Shown here piece after piece: positions 53,714 to 63,295 of a DNA stretch of 64,000 nucleotides. Below the pieces are notes generated by a model. The model worked only from the letters and a program-made list of their open reading frames with translations, searched no databases and was not told where the DNA came from. Made by a program: the position numbers and the translations under genes. This DNA is from Erythrobacter longus (GTDB lineage: Bacteria > Pseudomonadota > Alphaproteobacteria > Sphingomonadales > Sphingomonadaceae). The stretch is taken from assembly GCF_000715015.1 (NCBI RefSeq), contig NZ_JMIW01000001.1, forward strand, positions 1,178,001 to 1,242,000, written 5' to 3'. Numbering within the stretch: the stretch's first letter is position 1; each line of letters begins with the position of its first letter.

Positions 53714-54918
53714 ACGTTGAATTTTCACCCGAGCTCGAAGCCTTCCGCGCTGAAGTCGCAGAATTCTTCGCCACTGCACCAACGCCAGCGATCCGTGAGG
53801 CTGGGCGCAAGACCACAAGCGTGTTTGCACCGTTTGATCAGTGCATGGAATGGCACCAGATTTTGGCCAAAAAAGGGTGGTCTGCGCCGCATTGGCCGGT
53901 CGAATATGGCGGCACCGGGTGGAGCGTGGAGCAGCGCTTTATCTTCGCCGAAGAATACCGCAAGGCTGATCTGCCCCCGCTCTTGCCCCAGAGCCTTGGA
54001 ATGGTGGGGCCGCTGCTGATCGACATTGGAACCGAGGAGCAGAAGGCGAAGTACCTCCCGCCGATCCTCGCTGGCCATGACTTCTGGGCGCAGGGGTATT
54101 CAGAGCCGGGGTCCGGGTCAGACCTCGCCTCGCTCCAATGCCGGGCTGAAGCGGACGGCGATGATTACATCATAAACGGCTCCAAAATCTGGACCACCTA
54201 CGCCCACCACGCCAACCGCATGTTTATGCTGGTGCGCACCGACAATTCGGGCAAGAAACAGCAAGGGATCACCTTCCTCCTGCTCGACCGGGTGGATTAC
54301 CCCGGCATGGAAATCCGACCCATTGTAGGGCTCGACGGGATGCCCGAACAATGCGAGGTTTTCTTCGACAATTGCCGCGTGCCGCAATCGGGCCGCGTCG
54401 GCGCGGAGAACGACGGGTGGAGCGTTGCCAAGCACCTTCTCAAACACGAACGCGGCGGTTCTGCCGCCTCGCCAACATTGGTGCGCTATCTTGAAAAGGC
54501 AAAGGAAGCAGCGGCGGTGACGCCCTCGCCCTTTGGCGGAATGCTGGCCGATGATCCGGTGTTTCAAAGCGAATTTGGCGAGCTTCATGCCGATGTCGCC
54601 AGCCTTTCGCATATGGAAAAGCTCGCGATCAGCGGGCACGAAATCGCGACTGATCCGGCCTTTCCGTCGCTCAACAAGACCATCAATTCAGAGCTCGTCC
54701 AGCGCGCTTCTGTCCTGATGAGCAAGGTGTCGGGCGTTGGCGGATTGGCGCGCCAGTTGGAGGCATTGCGGGTTGGCTCGAACGTCGAACCGCAAGGCAG
54801 CGAATTCGATCTCATCACCATGCCGCTTTATCTCAACAGCCGCGCGACCTCGATTTACGCAGGCTCAAACGAGGTTCAACGCGACCTTATCTCGCGCAGT
54901 CTTGCGGCAGGAGCGTAA
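53710..54918 (+). CDS. Acyl-CoA dehydrogenase, long partner of a second tandem pair
   Basis: A 402-residue dehydrogenase with FAD segments WAQGYSEPGSGSDLASLQC and WTTYAHHANRMFMLVRTD, and the C-terminal loop SIYAGSNEVQRDLI. Aligned on the loop, the medium-chain Glu376 position is Ala, so the catalytic base is not at the usual site. Its start overlaps the SDR stop. It lies five bases ahead of a second dehydrogenase of shorter type. Together they have the same long-then-short organisation as the pair at 5354-7843. Confidence 0.9.
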   Translation: MNVEFSPELEAFRAEVAEFFATAPTPAIREAGRKTTSVFAPFDQCMEWHQILAKKGWSAPHWPVEYGGTGWSVEQRFIFAEEYRKADLPPLLPQSLGMVGPLLIDIGTEEQKAKYLPPILAGHDFWAQGYSEPGSGSDLASLQCRAEADGDDYIINGSKIWTTYAHHANRMFMLVRTDNSGKKQQGITFLLLDRVDYPGMEIRPIVGLDGMPEQCEVFFDNCRVPQSGRVGAENDGWSVAKHLLKHERGGSAASPTLVRYLEKAKEAAAVTPSPFGGMLADDPVFQSEFGELHADVASLSHMEKLAISGHEIATDPAFPSLNKTINSELVQRASVLMSKVSGVGGLARQLEALRVGSNVEPQGSEFDLITMPLYLNSRATSIYAGSNEVQRDLISRSLAAGA

Positions 54919-54923
54919 ACGAC

Positions 54924-56021
54924 ATGGATTTCAGCTTCAGCCAGGAACAGGACATGCTGCGCGACAGTGTCGCAAAGCTTCTGGAACGCGGTTACGATTT
55001 CGACACGCGCCAAGCGCTTGTGGCGTCCGACGCGCCTTGGTCAGCGGATGTTTGGGCACAGTTCGCAGAGCTTGGCCTGACCATGCTGCCCTTTAGCGAG
55101 GAACAAGGAGGGCTTGGTGGATCGGTCGCCGATTGTGTGGCGTTCGCAGGGGTATTCGGTGAGCATCTGGTGGTGGAGCCTTATGTTACCTCCACCCTGC
55201 TTGCTGGAGGAGCGCTGGCCGCAAGCGGAACGCCGCTGGCCCTCGAATGGATCGAAAAGCTCGCCAGCGGCGAGGCCACCCTCGCTTTCGCCTATGAGGA
55301 AGGGAACGGCACCGCCACTCCTGAGCAAATCGCGATGACGGCGACTCCGGCGGGCGACGGGGTCAATCTAACCGGCGAGAAACGCCTTGTGATCGCAGGC
55401 GATGCGGCGGATGGCATGGTCGTGGTCGCGCGTTCGTCCGATACCGGCAAGCTGGGCTTTTATCTGGTGCAGGCTGGCGCGGATGGGCTCACTACGCGCC
55501 CCTATAAGACAATCGACGGGCGCGCTTCGGCGACTGTCGTGTTCGACAATGTGGCAGCGTTCGTACTGCTCGAAGACGCTGGTGAAGCGCTGGACGCGAT
55601 CCTTGCCAAGGCGATTATTGTCGCGTCGGCAGAGTGTCTGGGCGCGATGAAGGCGCTGCTTCGCCTCACGTCGGAGTACGCCATGACCCGGAAACAATTC
55701 GGCCAGCCCATCGGCATGTTTCAAGTGGTCGCACACAGGCTGGCGGACATGAAAATCGCTTACACCAAGGCGCTTTCCACGCTCACCTACACCACCGCGC
55801 TTGCCAACTCAGGCGCGGCCACCCCCCGCGATATTGCAACGCTTAAGGGGCAGATGGGTAAGCTGGGCCGTGAAATCGGGGAAGCAGCGATCCAGACGCA
55901 TGGCGGGGTTGGCATGACCGACGAGCTTAGCGTCAGCCATTTCCACAAGCGCATCCTCGCCTTTGACGCCAGCCTTGGCGCGCACGCTTTTCACTTGCGC
56001 AAAGTCGGGCAGATGGCCTGA
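54924..56021 (+). CDS. Acyl-CoA dehydrogenase, short partner of a second tandem pair
   Basis: A 365-residue dehydrogenase. It has the N-terminal helical and beta domains and, in the C-terminal domain, YAMTRKQFGQPIGMFQVVAHRLADM, then THGGVGMTDELSVSHFHKR; it ends at about that point without a GTSE-type loop. The equivalent loop is in the partner upstream. Such split function is known for alpha2beta2 enzymes acting on steroid side chains. The gene is the last of this plus-strand run; the next gene is convergent on the minus strand. Confidence 0.88.
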   Translation: MDFSFSQEQDMLRDSVAKLLERGYDFDTRQALVASDAPWSADVWAQFAELGLTMLPFSEEQGGLGGSVADCVAFAGVFGEHLVVEPYVTSTLLAGGALAASGTPLALEWIEKLASGEATLAFAYEEGNGTATPEQIAMTATPAGDGVNLTGEKRLVIAGDAADGMVVVARSSDTGKLGFYLVQAGADGLTTRPYKTIDGRASATVVFDNVAAFVLLEDAGEALDAILAKAIIVASAECLGAMKALLRLTSEYAMTRKQFGQPIGMFQVVAHRLADMKIAYTKALSTLTYTTALANSGAATPRDIATLKGQMGKLGREIGEAAIQTHGGVGMTDELSVSHFHKRILAFDASLGAHAFHLRKVGQMA

Positions 56022-56042
56022 CCGCCCAAGCGGTACTCACTT

Positions 56043-56657
56043 TTAGGGCCCTCGAAGCAGACTGCAGGACGCAGTGAAGAACGCTTTCGCATCGGCAAAG
56101 TTCCAGCCCGAAAGCTGAAGCAAAGTCAAGAGTACGGCAACACGCTCAGCCTTAGAAATATCAGAACTGGCTCGAGCCTTCGCCCTCAGTGTCCCCGCAA
56201 TCCGATCACGGTCGCTCAGAGCATTTTCATTGCTAGGGTCTTCGCTGCACGCCTGCCCGACGACCTTTGCTGCCTCCTTCAAGCGGCCCTGCCGCTCTAA
56301 AATACTTGCAAAAAGAAGGCGCGCATTGGTCTTGGCATTTCCAAGAGCATTAGGTTCACGCAAAGCGATCTGCGCAAGGATCATCGCGCTTGAAAGCTGA
56401 TTCTGGACCGCTTGCTTGTGCGCCTCGGCCAGAGCCTCCCCGGCAGGGATTGCGAGGACATCGCCGATTCGCAGGGGTCGTGATGCTCCCTCTGCGCCCT
56501 CGCATGTACCAAGTTGCTTCCTTACCGCATTAAGCATCGCCAATGACCAGACCGGATCAGATTCCAACCGTGTGAGGACAAGCGGCAAAACAAGCTGAGC
56601 TGTGGCTATTGCTTCGGAATCGGGGATTTCCATTGAAGGCGGATCTTGATCTGTCAT
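56043..56657 (-). CDS. Protein of unknown function at the end of the polysaccharide run
   Basis: A 204-residue, mostly helical protein. The middle (LAEAHKQAVQNQLSSAMILAQIALREPNALGNAKTNARLLFASILERQGRLKEAAKVVGQAC) reads like one or two TPR-type helical pairs. No signal peptide or catalytic motif is visible. It starts eight bases after the stop of the glycosyltransferase-methyltransferase gene, on the same strand, so it belongs to that transcript. It shares the A-x-x-L-E-R-Q-G-x-x-x-E-A-A pattern with the TPR regions of the neighbouring genes. Confidence 0.65.
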   Translation of the reverse strand: MTDQDPPSMEIPDSEAIATAQLVLPLVLTRLESDPVWSLAMLNAVRKQLGTCEGAEGASRPLRIGDVLAIPAGEALAEAHKQAVQNQLSSAMILAQIALREPNALGNAKTNARLLFASILERQGRLKEAAKVVGQACSEDPSNENALSDRDRIAGTLRAKARASSDISKAERVAVLLTLLQLSGWNFADAKAFFTASCSLLRGP

Positions 56658-56664
56658 CGTTAGT

Positions 56665-58332
56665 TCAATCCGTGTTGGTTGAATATGCGAGCATATCGGT
56701 CAGGATCGCTTGCACGTCGCAATTATCTGGCACGATAAACTCCGCCATACGCCCCGCCTCGCTCACATATTCAAAGTGCCTTTGCGCCACATGATAATGG
56801 GGCCTATCGAAATAGTCGTCGAAAAGGACGACAGTGCCCGGCTTTGCTAACGCCATGGACGCAAGGAAACATGAAACGCGGAAGCGGCCGTCGATAAGAA
56901 CGAGGTCCGGTGACGCAAGGTCTTCGCTGCGAATTCGCTTCCAGACTGAACTGCAATACAAAGGCCAAAGTTCAATCGCGCTGCGATCCGTGGGGCGTCC
57001 CCAGTCGCCTGTGGGGCCAATATTAACAGGGTGGGCAACAAGCTTTGCTCCTTGATTGACCTTGCGTGCATCAACGTTGGTGGCTTCGAGAAAATCAGCA
57101 TCAGATTCCACCGAAATGATCGTCGACACACCGATAGTTGATGCCAAAACGGTGCTGCCACCTGCGCCGTATTCCAGCAAACACTGTGATTTTTCCAGCC
57201 GTGCAATCAATTTTTCAAGACCAGCGGTTTCCATGTGGGGAAGCCGCTTTATTTGTGGGAAGCGTTTCTGGATCCGTGCTTTGGCATCGTCTTTGGGAGG
57301 AGCGGATGGTACGGGTGCCGCAGCCACCGGATCAGAGGGCGGGGATGAAGGAACTGCAGAAGGCTTTTCTTCCTTTGGCTTTGTTGCCTCACCACCTGCC
57401 ATTGCTTCACCAAAAACGACTTCGGAAGTTCGCGTAGGAAGCTTCATTGGATTTTCTCTAAGTGGACCGGATTGGTTATGGAAAATACGCTCAAACTCAT
57501 CCTGCTCTAGATCGGCCATTTGCGTTGGCACACGCGGCGCAATCACCGTCCGGTTAAAGCCCATGCGGTCAAATTCTTCCGGCTTGCAATGCAAACCAGA
57601 TCGCCCAATAGGCAACCCCAAGTTGAATAGCGTCGAAATCCGCGCGGCCCCTTGTTTCAAGGTCGCACACTGCTTGACGAAATCCTGACTTGTCGCATCA
57701 GGATTGAACCCTTTGCTCTCCAGCCACTGCGTGATCTGCGAGGTGGGGCGCTGACGATATCCGTAAGGGCGCAATATGTTGAGATATTCATCGACCATTG
57801 GCTGACGCTTGAGCCAGAATTTACGCGAAAGACCAAAGCCCCAATTGTGCGCCATCGAGGTATACCTGTTAAGGCCAGCAAGCTGTTTTTCAGCACTCAC
57901 CGTTACATCGGCAGGGTTTGCTGAGATCATTCCGACGCGCGGATCGCTTGCGAATTTGTCGGCCATCATGTCGATAACTTGCACATAACCGGGCGCAAGA
58001 ACCAGATCGTCTTCACAAAACAGCACAAAATCAAAAGACCGTCGCACGAACAGCTCTCGTTCGATAAAATCGAAATGCAACGCGACGCCCAGGTTCTCTT
58101 CCTGAATAAACAGGTTTTCTTCCGGAACGAAGCGGCGCGCTGCTTGGGTCAATTTGGCGTGGCCGACCAGATCGCTTTTGGGATCGCCTTTGCAAAAACC
58201 GTCTTGAAAAATAAAGATTTCATAAGCGTCACCTACCGGCTTGCCATCCACATTCTGCTTCAGAATAGAAGGGACAACGGTCTCGAAATATTGGCTCCGA
58301 TCATAGGCGACGATCGCAATAGCTTTACGCAT
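56665..58332 (-). CDS. Two-domain glycosyltransferase plus SAM-dependent methyltransferase-like protein
   Basis: A 555-residue protein. Residues 1-240 have the GT-A style opening KAIAIVAYDRSQYFETVVPS, a D-x-D-like FCEDDLVLAPGYVQV, and VGMISANPADV. A Pro/Ala/Lys-rich linker (about 300-350) leads to a C-terminal domain with a class I methyltransferase layout: LLEYGAGGSTVLAS (SAM-binding loop), ISVESDADF, VLIDGRFRVSCFL and VVLFDDYF. It would glycosylate and modify a surface sugar. The start overlaps the upstream glycosyltransferase by 8 bases. Confidence 0.72.
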   Translation of the reverse strand: MRKAIAIVAYDRSQYFETVVPSILKQNVDGKPVGDAYEIFIFQDGFCKGDPKSDLVGHAKLTQAARRFVPEENLFIQEENLGVALHFDFIERELFVRRSFDFVLFCEDDLVLAPGYVQVIDMMADKFASDPRVGMISANPADVTVSAEKQLAGLNRYTSMAHNWGFGLSRKFWLKRQPMVDEYLNILRPYGYRQRPTSQITQWLESKGFNPDATSQDFVKQCATLKQGAARISTLFNLGLPIGRSGLHCKPEEFDRMGFNRTVIAPRVPTQMADLEQDEFERIFHNQSGPLRENPMKLPTRTSEVVFGEAMAGGEATKPKEEKPSAVPSSPPSDPVAAAPVPSAPPKDDAKARIQKRFPQIKRLPHMETAGLEKLIARLEKSQCLLEYGAGGSTVLASTIGVSTIISVESDADFLEATNVDARKVNQGAKLVAHPVNIGPTGDWGRPTDRSAIELWPLYCSSVWKRIRSEDLASPDLVLIDGRFRVSCFLASMALAKPGTVVLFDDYFDRPHYHVAQRHFEYVSEAGRMAEFIVPDNCDVQAILTDMLAYSTNTD

Positions 58333-60691
58333 ACAGGCCCCCGTTGCTTGGGTCTTTGAACGCGTCGAGCGTGTCGAGACGGTTTAGGGCCAGAGCGTCG
58401 GTCAGAGCTCTGAAATCGGACTGTTCGCCATGACGATGAAGAAAGAAACCGCGCACGAAATAGGTCGGCAATCCACCGTCGGGTTGGGTCAACGCGGTGC
58501 ATGATATTTCATATTCGCGTGGCGATTTCGAAGCAGGAAGATCAATCCAGACCCATCTGCTTTCATTAGGCGAAAGCACGCCCTCGTCGCGCTCGTCCTC
58601 GCAAGAAATCATATAATCGCACTGATTGTTTTCATCAGAACGCAACCACAAAAGCATGCGAAGACCGTCATGCGCTTGATCTATTCTGAACCGCAGCGCC
58701 CCGCTTTCATTGCGGACCCGGCAACCGCGATCTTCTGGCCAGAACCAGTCGAGATTTGAGCGATACTTCTCAGCCGAACTCATCCCTGGCCAGATGCGTG
58801 TCGAGGTGTTGCGGGTTATCGAATGCCAAGAGCCGAGGTGAGCGGCAGGCGTTTCAAGGCCTACCAGAGCCTTTTGCTCACCAGTTTTTCCTGCGTCTAG
58901 GAACGTCTCTAATTCTTGTGCGATCTGCCCTGCCACATCGCTCCACTTGCGCGGGGCGTAGCCTTTGGCAATGCGATCTTCCATGCTGGCCCGGTGACCT
59001 TCATCAAAGATCAGCCGTTCAGCCTGAATTACGAGTTCCTCCACCGATCCGCTGGTGAAATAGCTTGCAAAATCCTCGCCCGCCTCGGGGATGGAGGCCG
59101 CGTCTGACGCAAGGGGCACTTTGCCGTAACACAGCGATTCCGTGACCGGCAGCCCCCACCCTTCATAAGTGCTTGGGTAAACGGTAAAGCTGCAAGAGCG
59201 GTACAAAAGCGCCAGTTCTGCATCTGACAGGCCAGAGAGCATCACAACATGGTCTGAAAGCGCCTCATCGGTTTCGAGCCGATCGTAGATCATATCATTG
59301 AGCCATCCGCGATTTCCGACGCATACGAATTTGGGAATCGCATCTGCGCCGTGCTGCGCGATGAGACGCGACCACGCCTCAAACGCTAACATGTGCCCTT
59401 TGCGCGATTCGATTGTGGAGACGAACAGGACGAAGTTGCCCTCTTCGATTTGCCAGTCTTCAAGCGCATCTTCCTCAAGCTCTTCAATATCGGGCTTTCG
59501 AAAGTCGCAATTGAGCGGAATGACAGCAACATCCTGCTCGCGAACCTCGCGCCCTAATTGCGCGGCAACTTTGATCAAGTCTGTGCGCGTGGCTTTGGAA
59601 TTGGCGAGGAAATAATCGGCATAGTCAAAGACGCCCAAAACCCAGCTGATGAAATCCTGCGTCAGCGCCCTTGTGCAATGTTCAGGCGTCATAATCGGGA
59701 TCATGTCGTGGACGAAGGGGACATAGCGAATGCCACGTGTTTCTTTCGCATGGCGAACGTAGAGAAAATAATTCTGGATCCACCAGCTCGTCCCAAGGTT
59801 CACAAGCATCGCGCCGCGAGGGAACACAAATGGGCGCGAGAGGACGAGATGAAGGTGCAAATCTGACAAAGCGCGTTGCCACAAGGGATCGTCTGTTTTC
59901 CCGTCGATGGTGGCCAGCTTCACGAGCCGCGCAAAGATATCGAGCGGCACGCGTAGCCAGTCATCGCGGCTGCTGGTGAAACAACACAGATGGACAGACC
60001 GGTCTGCGGCTTTTTCAAGCTCAGCGGTGATCGCCTCAATTTGAACGCGCTGAATGCCCGTCGGCAGCCGCGCGTTGTTCCAAAACGAGATAAGGTCAGA
60101 GATATCAAACACGATGGCCGTCTGGGCCTGTGCATCACCGACAGCTTCTTCAGGTTCAGAGCTGCAAGCCACGATTTCGCGCAGCGTCGTGATAACGCCC
60201 GCTTCTTCATCGCTCGGCGGTAATGTCGCCAAATTGGCTATCGCCTTTTCTGCGTGTCCGTATTCCTTTTTGGCGGCCGTATCGCGCAAGAGGCTGAGGA
60301 GTTCATGCTCTTCGTGCGCGGCCTTTTTGCTTAGATATAAAGCAGCGGTGAAGTTGCGGATCGCCGGGCCTTGTTTGCCAAGCAGTTTGTAAACATGGGC
60401 CACATGCTGATAGCCATCGACATCGTCAGGTTGCGTCTTGATCGCGGTTTCATAGGCATCGGCTGCCTCTTTCAACCGACCTTGCTCTTTGCGCATGTGC
60501 CCAAGCTGCACCCAAATGCCGGTGAGCGTTTCATCCTCAGCAAGCACATCCATGTAATGCATTTCAGCCGTGACCCAATCGCGTTGGTCGCGCGCACCAT
60601 CACCGCTCTGAATAGCGCTTTTGACGGATGGAGGCAGGCCGCTCCAAGAGGAGGAACTCTTGCCAAGGAGAAAATCAGTCAGGTTTGACAT
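58325..60691 (-). CDS. Large TPR plus GT4 glycosyltransferase
   Basis: A 788-residue protein. TPR pairs occupy about 25-150 (IWVQLGHMRKEQGRLKEAADAYETAIKTQ). A GT-B glycosyltransferase domain follows from about 190 to 610. Its family-4 signature is YPSTYEGWGLPVTESLCYGKVPLASDAASIPEAG. About 170 residues with beta-rich character close the chain (RVRNESGALRFRIDQAHDGLRM). It probably adds sugars to a surface glycan. The ATG at 60689-60691 is used. It is preceded by 70 bases after the export gene. Confidence 0.85.
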   Translation of the reverse strand: MSNLTDFLLGKSSSSWSGLPPSVKSAIQSGDGARDQRDWVTAEMHYMDVLAEDETLTGIWVQLGHMRKEQGRLKEAADAYETAIKTQPDDVDGYQHVAHVYKLLGKQGPAIRNFTAALYLSKKAAHEEHELLSLLRDTAAKKEYGHAEKAIANLATLPPSDEEAGVITTLREIVACSSEPEEAVGDAQAQTAIVFDISDLISFWNNARLPTGIQRVQIEAITAELEKAADRSVHLCCFTSSRDDWLRVPLDIFARLVKLATIDGKTDDPLWQRALSDLHLHLVLSRPFVFPRGAMLVNLGTSWWIQNYFLYVRHAKETRGIRYVPFVHDMIPIMTPEHCTRALTQDFISWVLGVFDYADYFLANSKATRTDLIKVAAQLGREVREQDVAVIPLNCDFRKPDIEELEEDALEDWQIEEGNFVLFVSTIESRKGHMLAFEAWSRLIAQHGADAIPKFVCVGNRGWLNDMIYDRLETDEALSDHVVMLSGLSDAELALLYRSCSFTVYPSTYEGWGLPVTESLCYGKVPLASDAASIPEAGEDFASYFTSGSVEELVIQAERLIFDEGHRASMEDRIAKGYAPRKWSDVAGQIAQELETFLDAGKTGEQKALVGLETPAAHLGSWHSITRNTSTRIWPGMSSAEKYRSNLDWFWPEDRGCRVRNESGALRFRIDQAHDGLRMLLWLRSDENNQCDYMISCEDERDEGVLSPNESRWVWIDLPASKSPREYEISCTALTQPDGGLPTYFVRGFFLHRHGEQSDFRALTDALALNRLDTLDAFKDPSNGGLYA

Positions 60692-60761
60692 ACGATTGTT
60701 TCCTGTTCGCGCACCGTTTCAATGGAGGTGGCGGTGGAGAGAGGGTTAATTGCAGCACCGA

Positions 60762-62012
60762 TCAGTTGTTATTGGTTGTAGAAAGCGCATTGGTGATCCC
60801 GATAATCGAGAACGCGGCGCTTGAAATGGTCGCCACAAACCGCTGCAAATCGGCGCCAGGCGCGGTTGACACATAGATTACGTCTTCATCTTGGATGGCA
60901 AAATCTTGCATCGCGAAAAGGCTGGCTGGATCAGACAAATCAAGGCGATAGATGACCGGAACACGCCCGTCGGCGGTCACGCGCACATTGGGATCAAGGC
61001 TATCGCCCAAGGCCGCTTTGTCCTGCAGACGGAAGATAAAGACGCCCTTCACATCAGCCCGCCCATCGTTCAGTCCGCCGACCCGTCCCAAAGCCTCTGC
61101 CAAGGTTACGCCGGCACCATCGAATGGCACTTCTGCACTGGTGCGCACCGCGCCAAGGGCAACGAAGCTAAAGGGTTGATGAAGAACGGTCACAACATCG
61201 TTGGGAAAAAGCGGCACATTTTGCGAAGGGTCAGCAACAACGCGCTCAAGCGGCATAGATGCAACCTGCTGGCCCCGGGTGATCTGAATGATCGAACGGT
61301 CCACAGGATTGCTCGTGCCGCCAGCGGTAGCGACAGCATCAAGCAGGCGTTCTCCGCGCGCTGTCAAAGGCATGCGTGTGCTTTGTGTGACCTCTCCCAA
61401 GATCGTGACAGTCCGGTTTTGGTTCTGGACGAGCCGGACAATAGCTTGCGGATCGTGCGCGCGGCCTCTTAGGCGCCGAACGATTTCACGCTCAATATCA
61501 GAGACTTTGCGGCCCACCACGTTGATGGCGCCCACAAATGGGACGCTCACTGTGCCAGCGTCGCTTACCATTTGCTGCGGGATACCGACTTGTGATGCCA
61601 ATTCAGGGCCAGCAGCAAGGCTTGCGTTTGCCCCTGTCGAGCCGAATAACACGGCAGGCGGCGCTTCCCATATGGCGATATCAAGCACATCACCATACCC
61701 TACCAATTCAATGGATGGCGCAGGCTCGGTGAAAATCTCGGCAAACTGAGAAGTGCGCCCATATTGATCCAGCCGAGACAATGCGCTGCTATTAAGCTCA
61801 ACGATCTCAATCCCTTGACCAAGATAGCTTTGTGCGTTCGCATCGCGGATATCCCCGCCTCTGGGTCCACTGGCGCCGAGCGTTGAACACCCGGCCAAAG
61901 CGAGCGCCAAAACAGCGCCAATGACAGGTTTCAATTGATCGCCTATTGCCCATTTGGCGCCATGCGCTTGTGACATTGTGTTCATTGGTTTGGTCCAGAT
62001 TTTTAAATTCAT
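60762..62012 (-). CDS. Wza-type polysaccharide export lipoprotein
   Basis: A 416-residue outer-membrane polysaccharide exporter. The lipobox LAGC gives Cys42. The polysaccharide biosynthesis/export domain begins at YGDVLDIAIWEAPP and contains VPFVGAINVVGRKVSDIEREIVRRL; one or two SLBB-like segments follow (VTILGEVTQSTRMPL, FVALGAVRTSAEVPFD, VTLAEALGRVGGLND). Its presence shows the adjacent glycosyltransferases make an exported polymer. A Met about ten residues inside (MNTMSQ) is an alternative start, but the ATG at 62012 overlaps the upstream stop (ATGA). Confidence 0.92.
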   Translation of the reverse strand: MNLKIWTKPMNTMSQAHGAKWAIGDQLKPVIGAVLALALAGCSTLGASGPRGGDIRDANAQSYLGQGIEIVELNSSALSRLDQYGRTSQFAEIFTEPAPSIELVGYGDVLDIAIWEAPPAVLFGSTGANASLAAGPELASQVGIPQQMVSDAGTVSVPFVGAINVVGRKVSDIEREIVRRLRGRAHDPQAIVRLVQNQNRTVTILGEVTQSTRMPLTARGERLLDAVATAGGTSNPVDRSIIQITRGQQVASMPLERVVADPSQNVPLFPNDVVTVLHQPFSFVALGAVRTSAEVPFDGAGVTLAEALGRVGGLNDGRADVKGVFIFRLQDKAALGDSLDPNVRVTADGRVPVIYRLDLSDPASLFAMQDFAIQDEDVIYVSTAPGADLQRFVATISSAAFSIIGITNALSTTNNN

Positions 62013-63295
62013 GACAGAAGCCTGCGGTAAAGGTCTTCAAGGCGCCCGCGATAGGCAGCGGGCGAAAAGCGTTCAGCTTGCGCAGCACCTTTCACACTCA
62101 GCTCTTGGCGAAGGCGGCTATCTCCATCCATCTGGCTAAATGCGTGCGCAATCGCTTTGGAATCGTAAGGGTCCACCTGAAGCCCGGCGTCGCCAATAAC
62201 CTCTGGAAGGGAGCCGGTGTTTGAGCCGATTACCGGCGTGCCCAACGTCATCGCTTCGAGCGCAGGTAATCCAAAGCCTTCATAAAGCGAAGGAAACAAC
62301 GCAGCTTTCGCCCCTCGGATTAGATTGATGAGGGTGGCTTGCGGGCAATAGGAGAGCTGGATGATCCGGCGCTTTCCTTGCGCGGCGCTATCGGTAACCA
62401 GCCGCAATTCCTCTTCAGATTTCCACGCCTGCGCGCCGACAATCACAAGGGGTGTCTCAACTCCGCTGGCAAGATAACCTTCAACCATCCGGTGGATGTT
62501 CTTTTTCGGCTCTATCGAGCCCCAGAATAGATAATAGTCTCGGTATCCCACGCCAAATCCACCTTCGACAATACGCGCGACTTCTTCGTCAGAAAACTTC
62601 ATCGCGTCATCTGGCAAAGCCACGGATTGATAGGTGTTTGTGATCTTGTTCTCTGCAACGCCAAGAAGATCGATAATATCGCGTTTCGAGCATTCCGAAA
62701 CCGTCACAATATGATCGGCCCGCTGTGCAATTTGTTTCACAAGCTTCAAATACGCCCGTTTATTATCAAGCGTGGTATAAGGCAGGCGCAGGGGCACCAG
62801 GTCGTGGCATGTGTAGACATTGACCGCATTCTTGACCTCTATGGGTAACGGATAGGTCCAATGCGCCAAATCGACCGGCCCCGGCATATGCACACGAGAA
62901 AATCCGCGCCCAACGGCATAGCCTGCATTGGCGCGGTGAAAGAGGTCTTCTCCATTATAAATGCGCTTGCACGAAGGCAGGCGGCCAGCGAAGTTGTGAG
63001 GCACCACTTTACCCGACAAATCCATTTCGCGAGGCGTCTGATCAAACGGGCTGCGCGCACCGCTTTTAACCGCTCGCATGGCGTTGCGAAACTTGCCTTT
63101 GGGAAGCTCGACGGGATCAAAAAACGCAATCTCACGCAAAAGCGGATCATCGTCCTCGGCAATACGCTGACCATAAAGGACCGATACATCGTGACCTAAA
63201 CCGCCCACCTCTTCACACAGGTTTCGGGCGTAGGTCGCAATCCCGGTACCTTTGGTCATTGCAAGGTTATAGCCATCGACAAGGATATCAGCCAT
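62009..63295 (-). CDS. GT4 family glycosyltransferase
   Basis: A 428-residue GT-B enzyme: N-terminal ILVDGYNLAMTKGTGIATYARNLCEEV (glycine-rich loop) and C-terminal GSIEPKKNIHRMVEGY, IVGAQAWKSEEEL, SLYEGFGLPALEAMTLGTPVIGSNTGSLPEVIGDAG. The E-x7-E type motif is intact. It transfers a sugar from a nucleotide donor during capsule or EPS assembly. The Met at 63293-63295 is preferred (start overlaps the upstream stop by 8 bases); the frame extends to 63358 with no added similarity. Confidence 0.9.
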   Translation of the reverse strand: MADILVDGYNLAMTKGTGIATYARNLCEEVGGLGHDVSVLYGQRIAEDDDPLLREIAFFDPVELPKGKFRNAMRAVKSGARSPFDQTPREMDLSGKVVPHNFAGRLPSCKRIYNGEDLFHRANAGYAVGRGFSRVHMPGPVDLAHWTYPLPIEVKNAVNVYTCHDLVPLRLPYTTLDNKRAYLKLVKQIAQRADHIVTVSECSKRDIIDLLGVAENKITNTYQSVALPDDAMKFSDEEVARIVEGGFGVGYRDYYLFWGSIEPKKNIHRMVEGYLASGVETPLVIVGAQAWKSEEELRLVTDSAAQGKRRIIQLSYCPQATLINLIRGAKAALFPSLYEGFGLPALEAMTLGTPVIGSNTGSLPEVIGDAGLQVDPYDSKAIAHAFSQMDGDSRLRQELSVKGAAQAERFSPAAYRGRLEDLYRRLLS

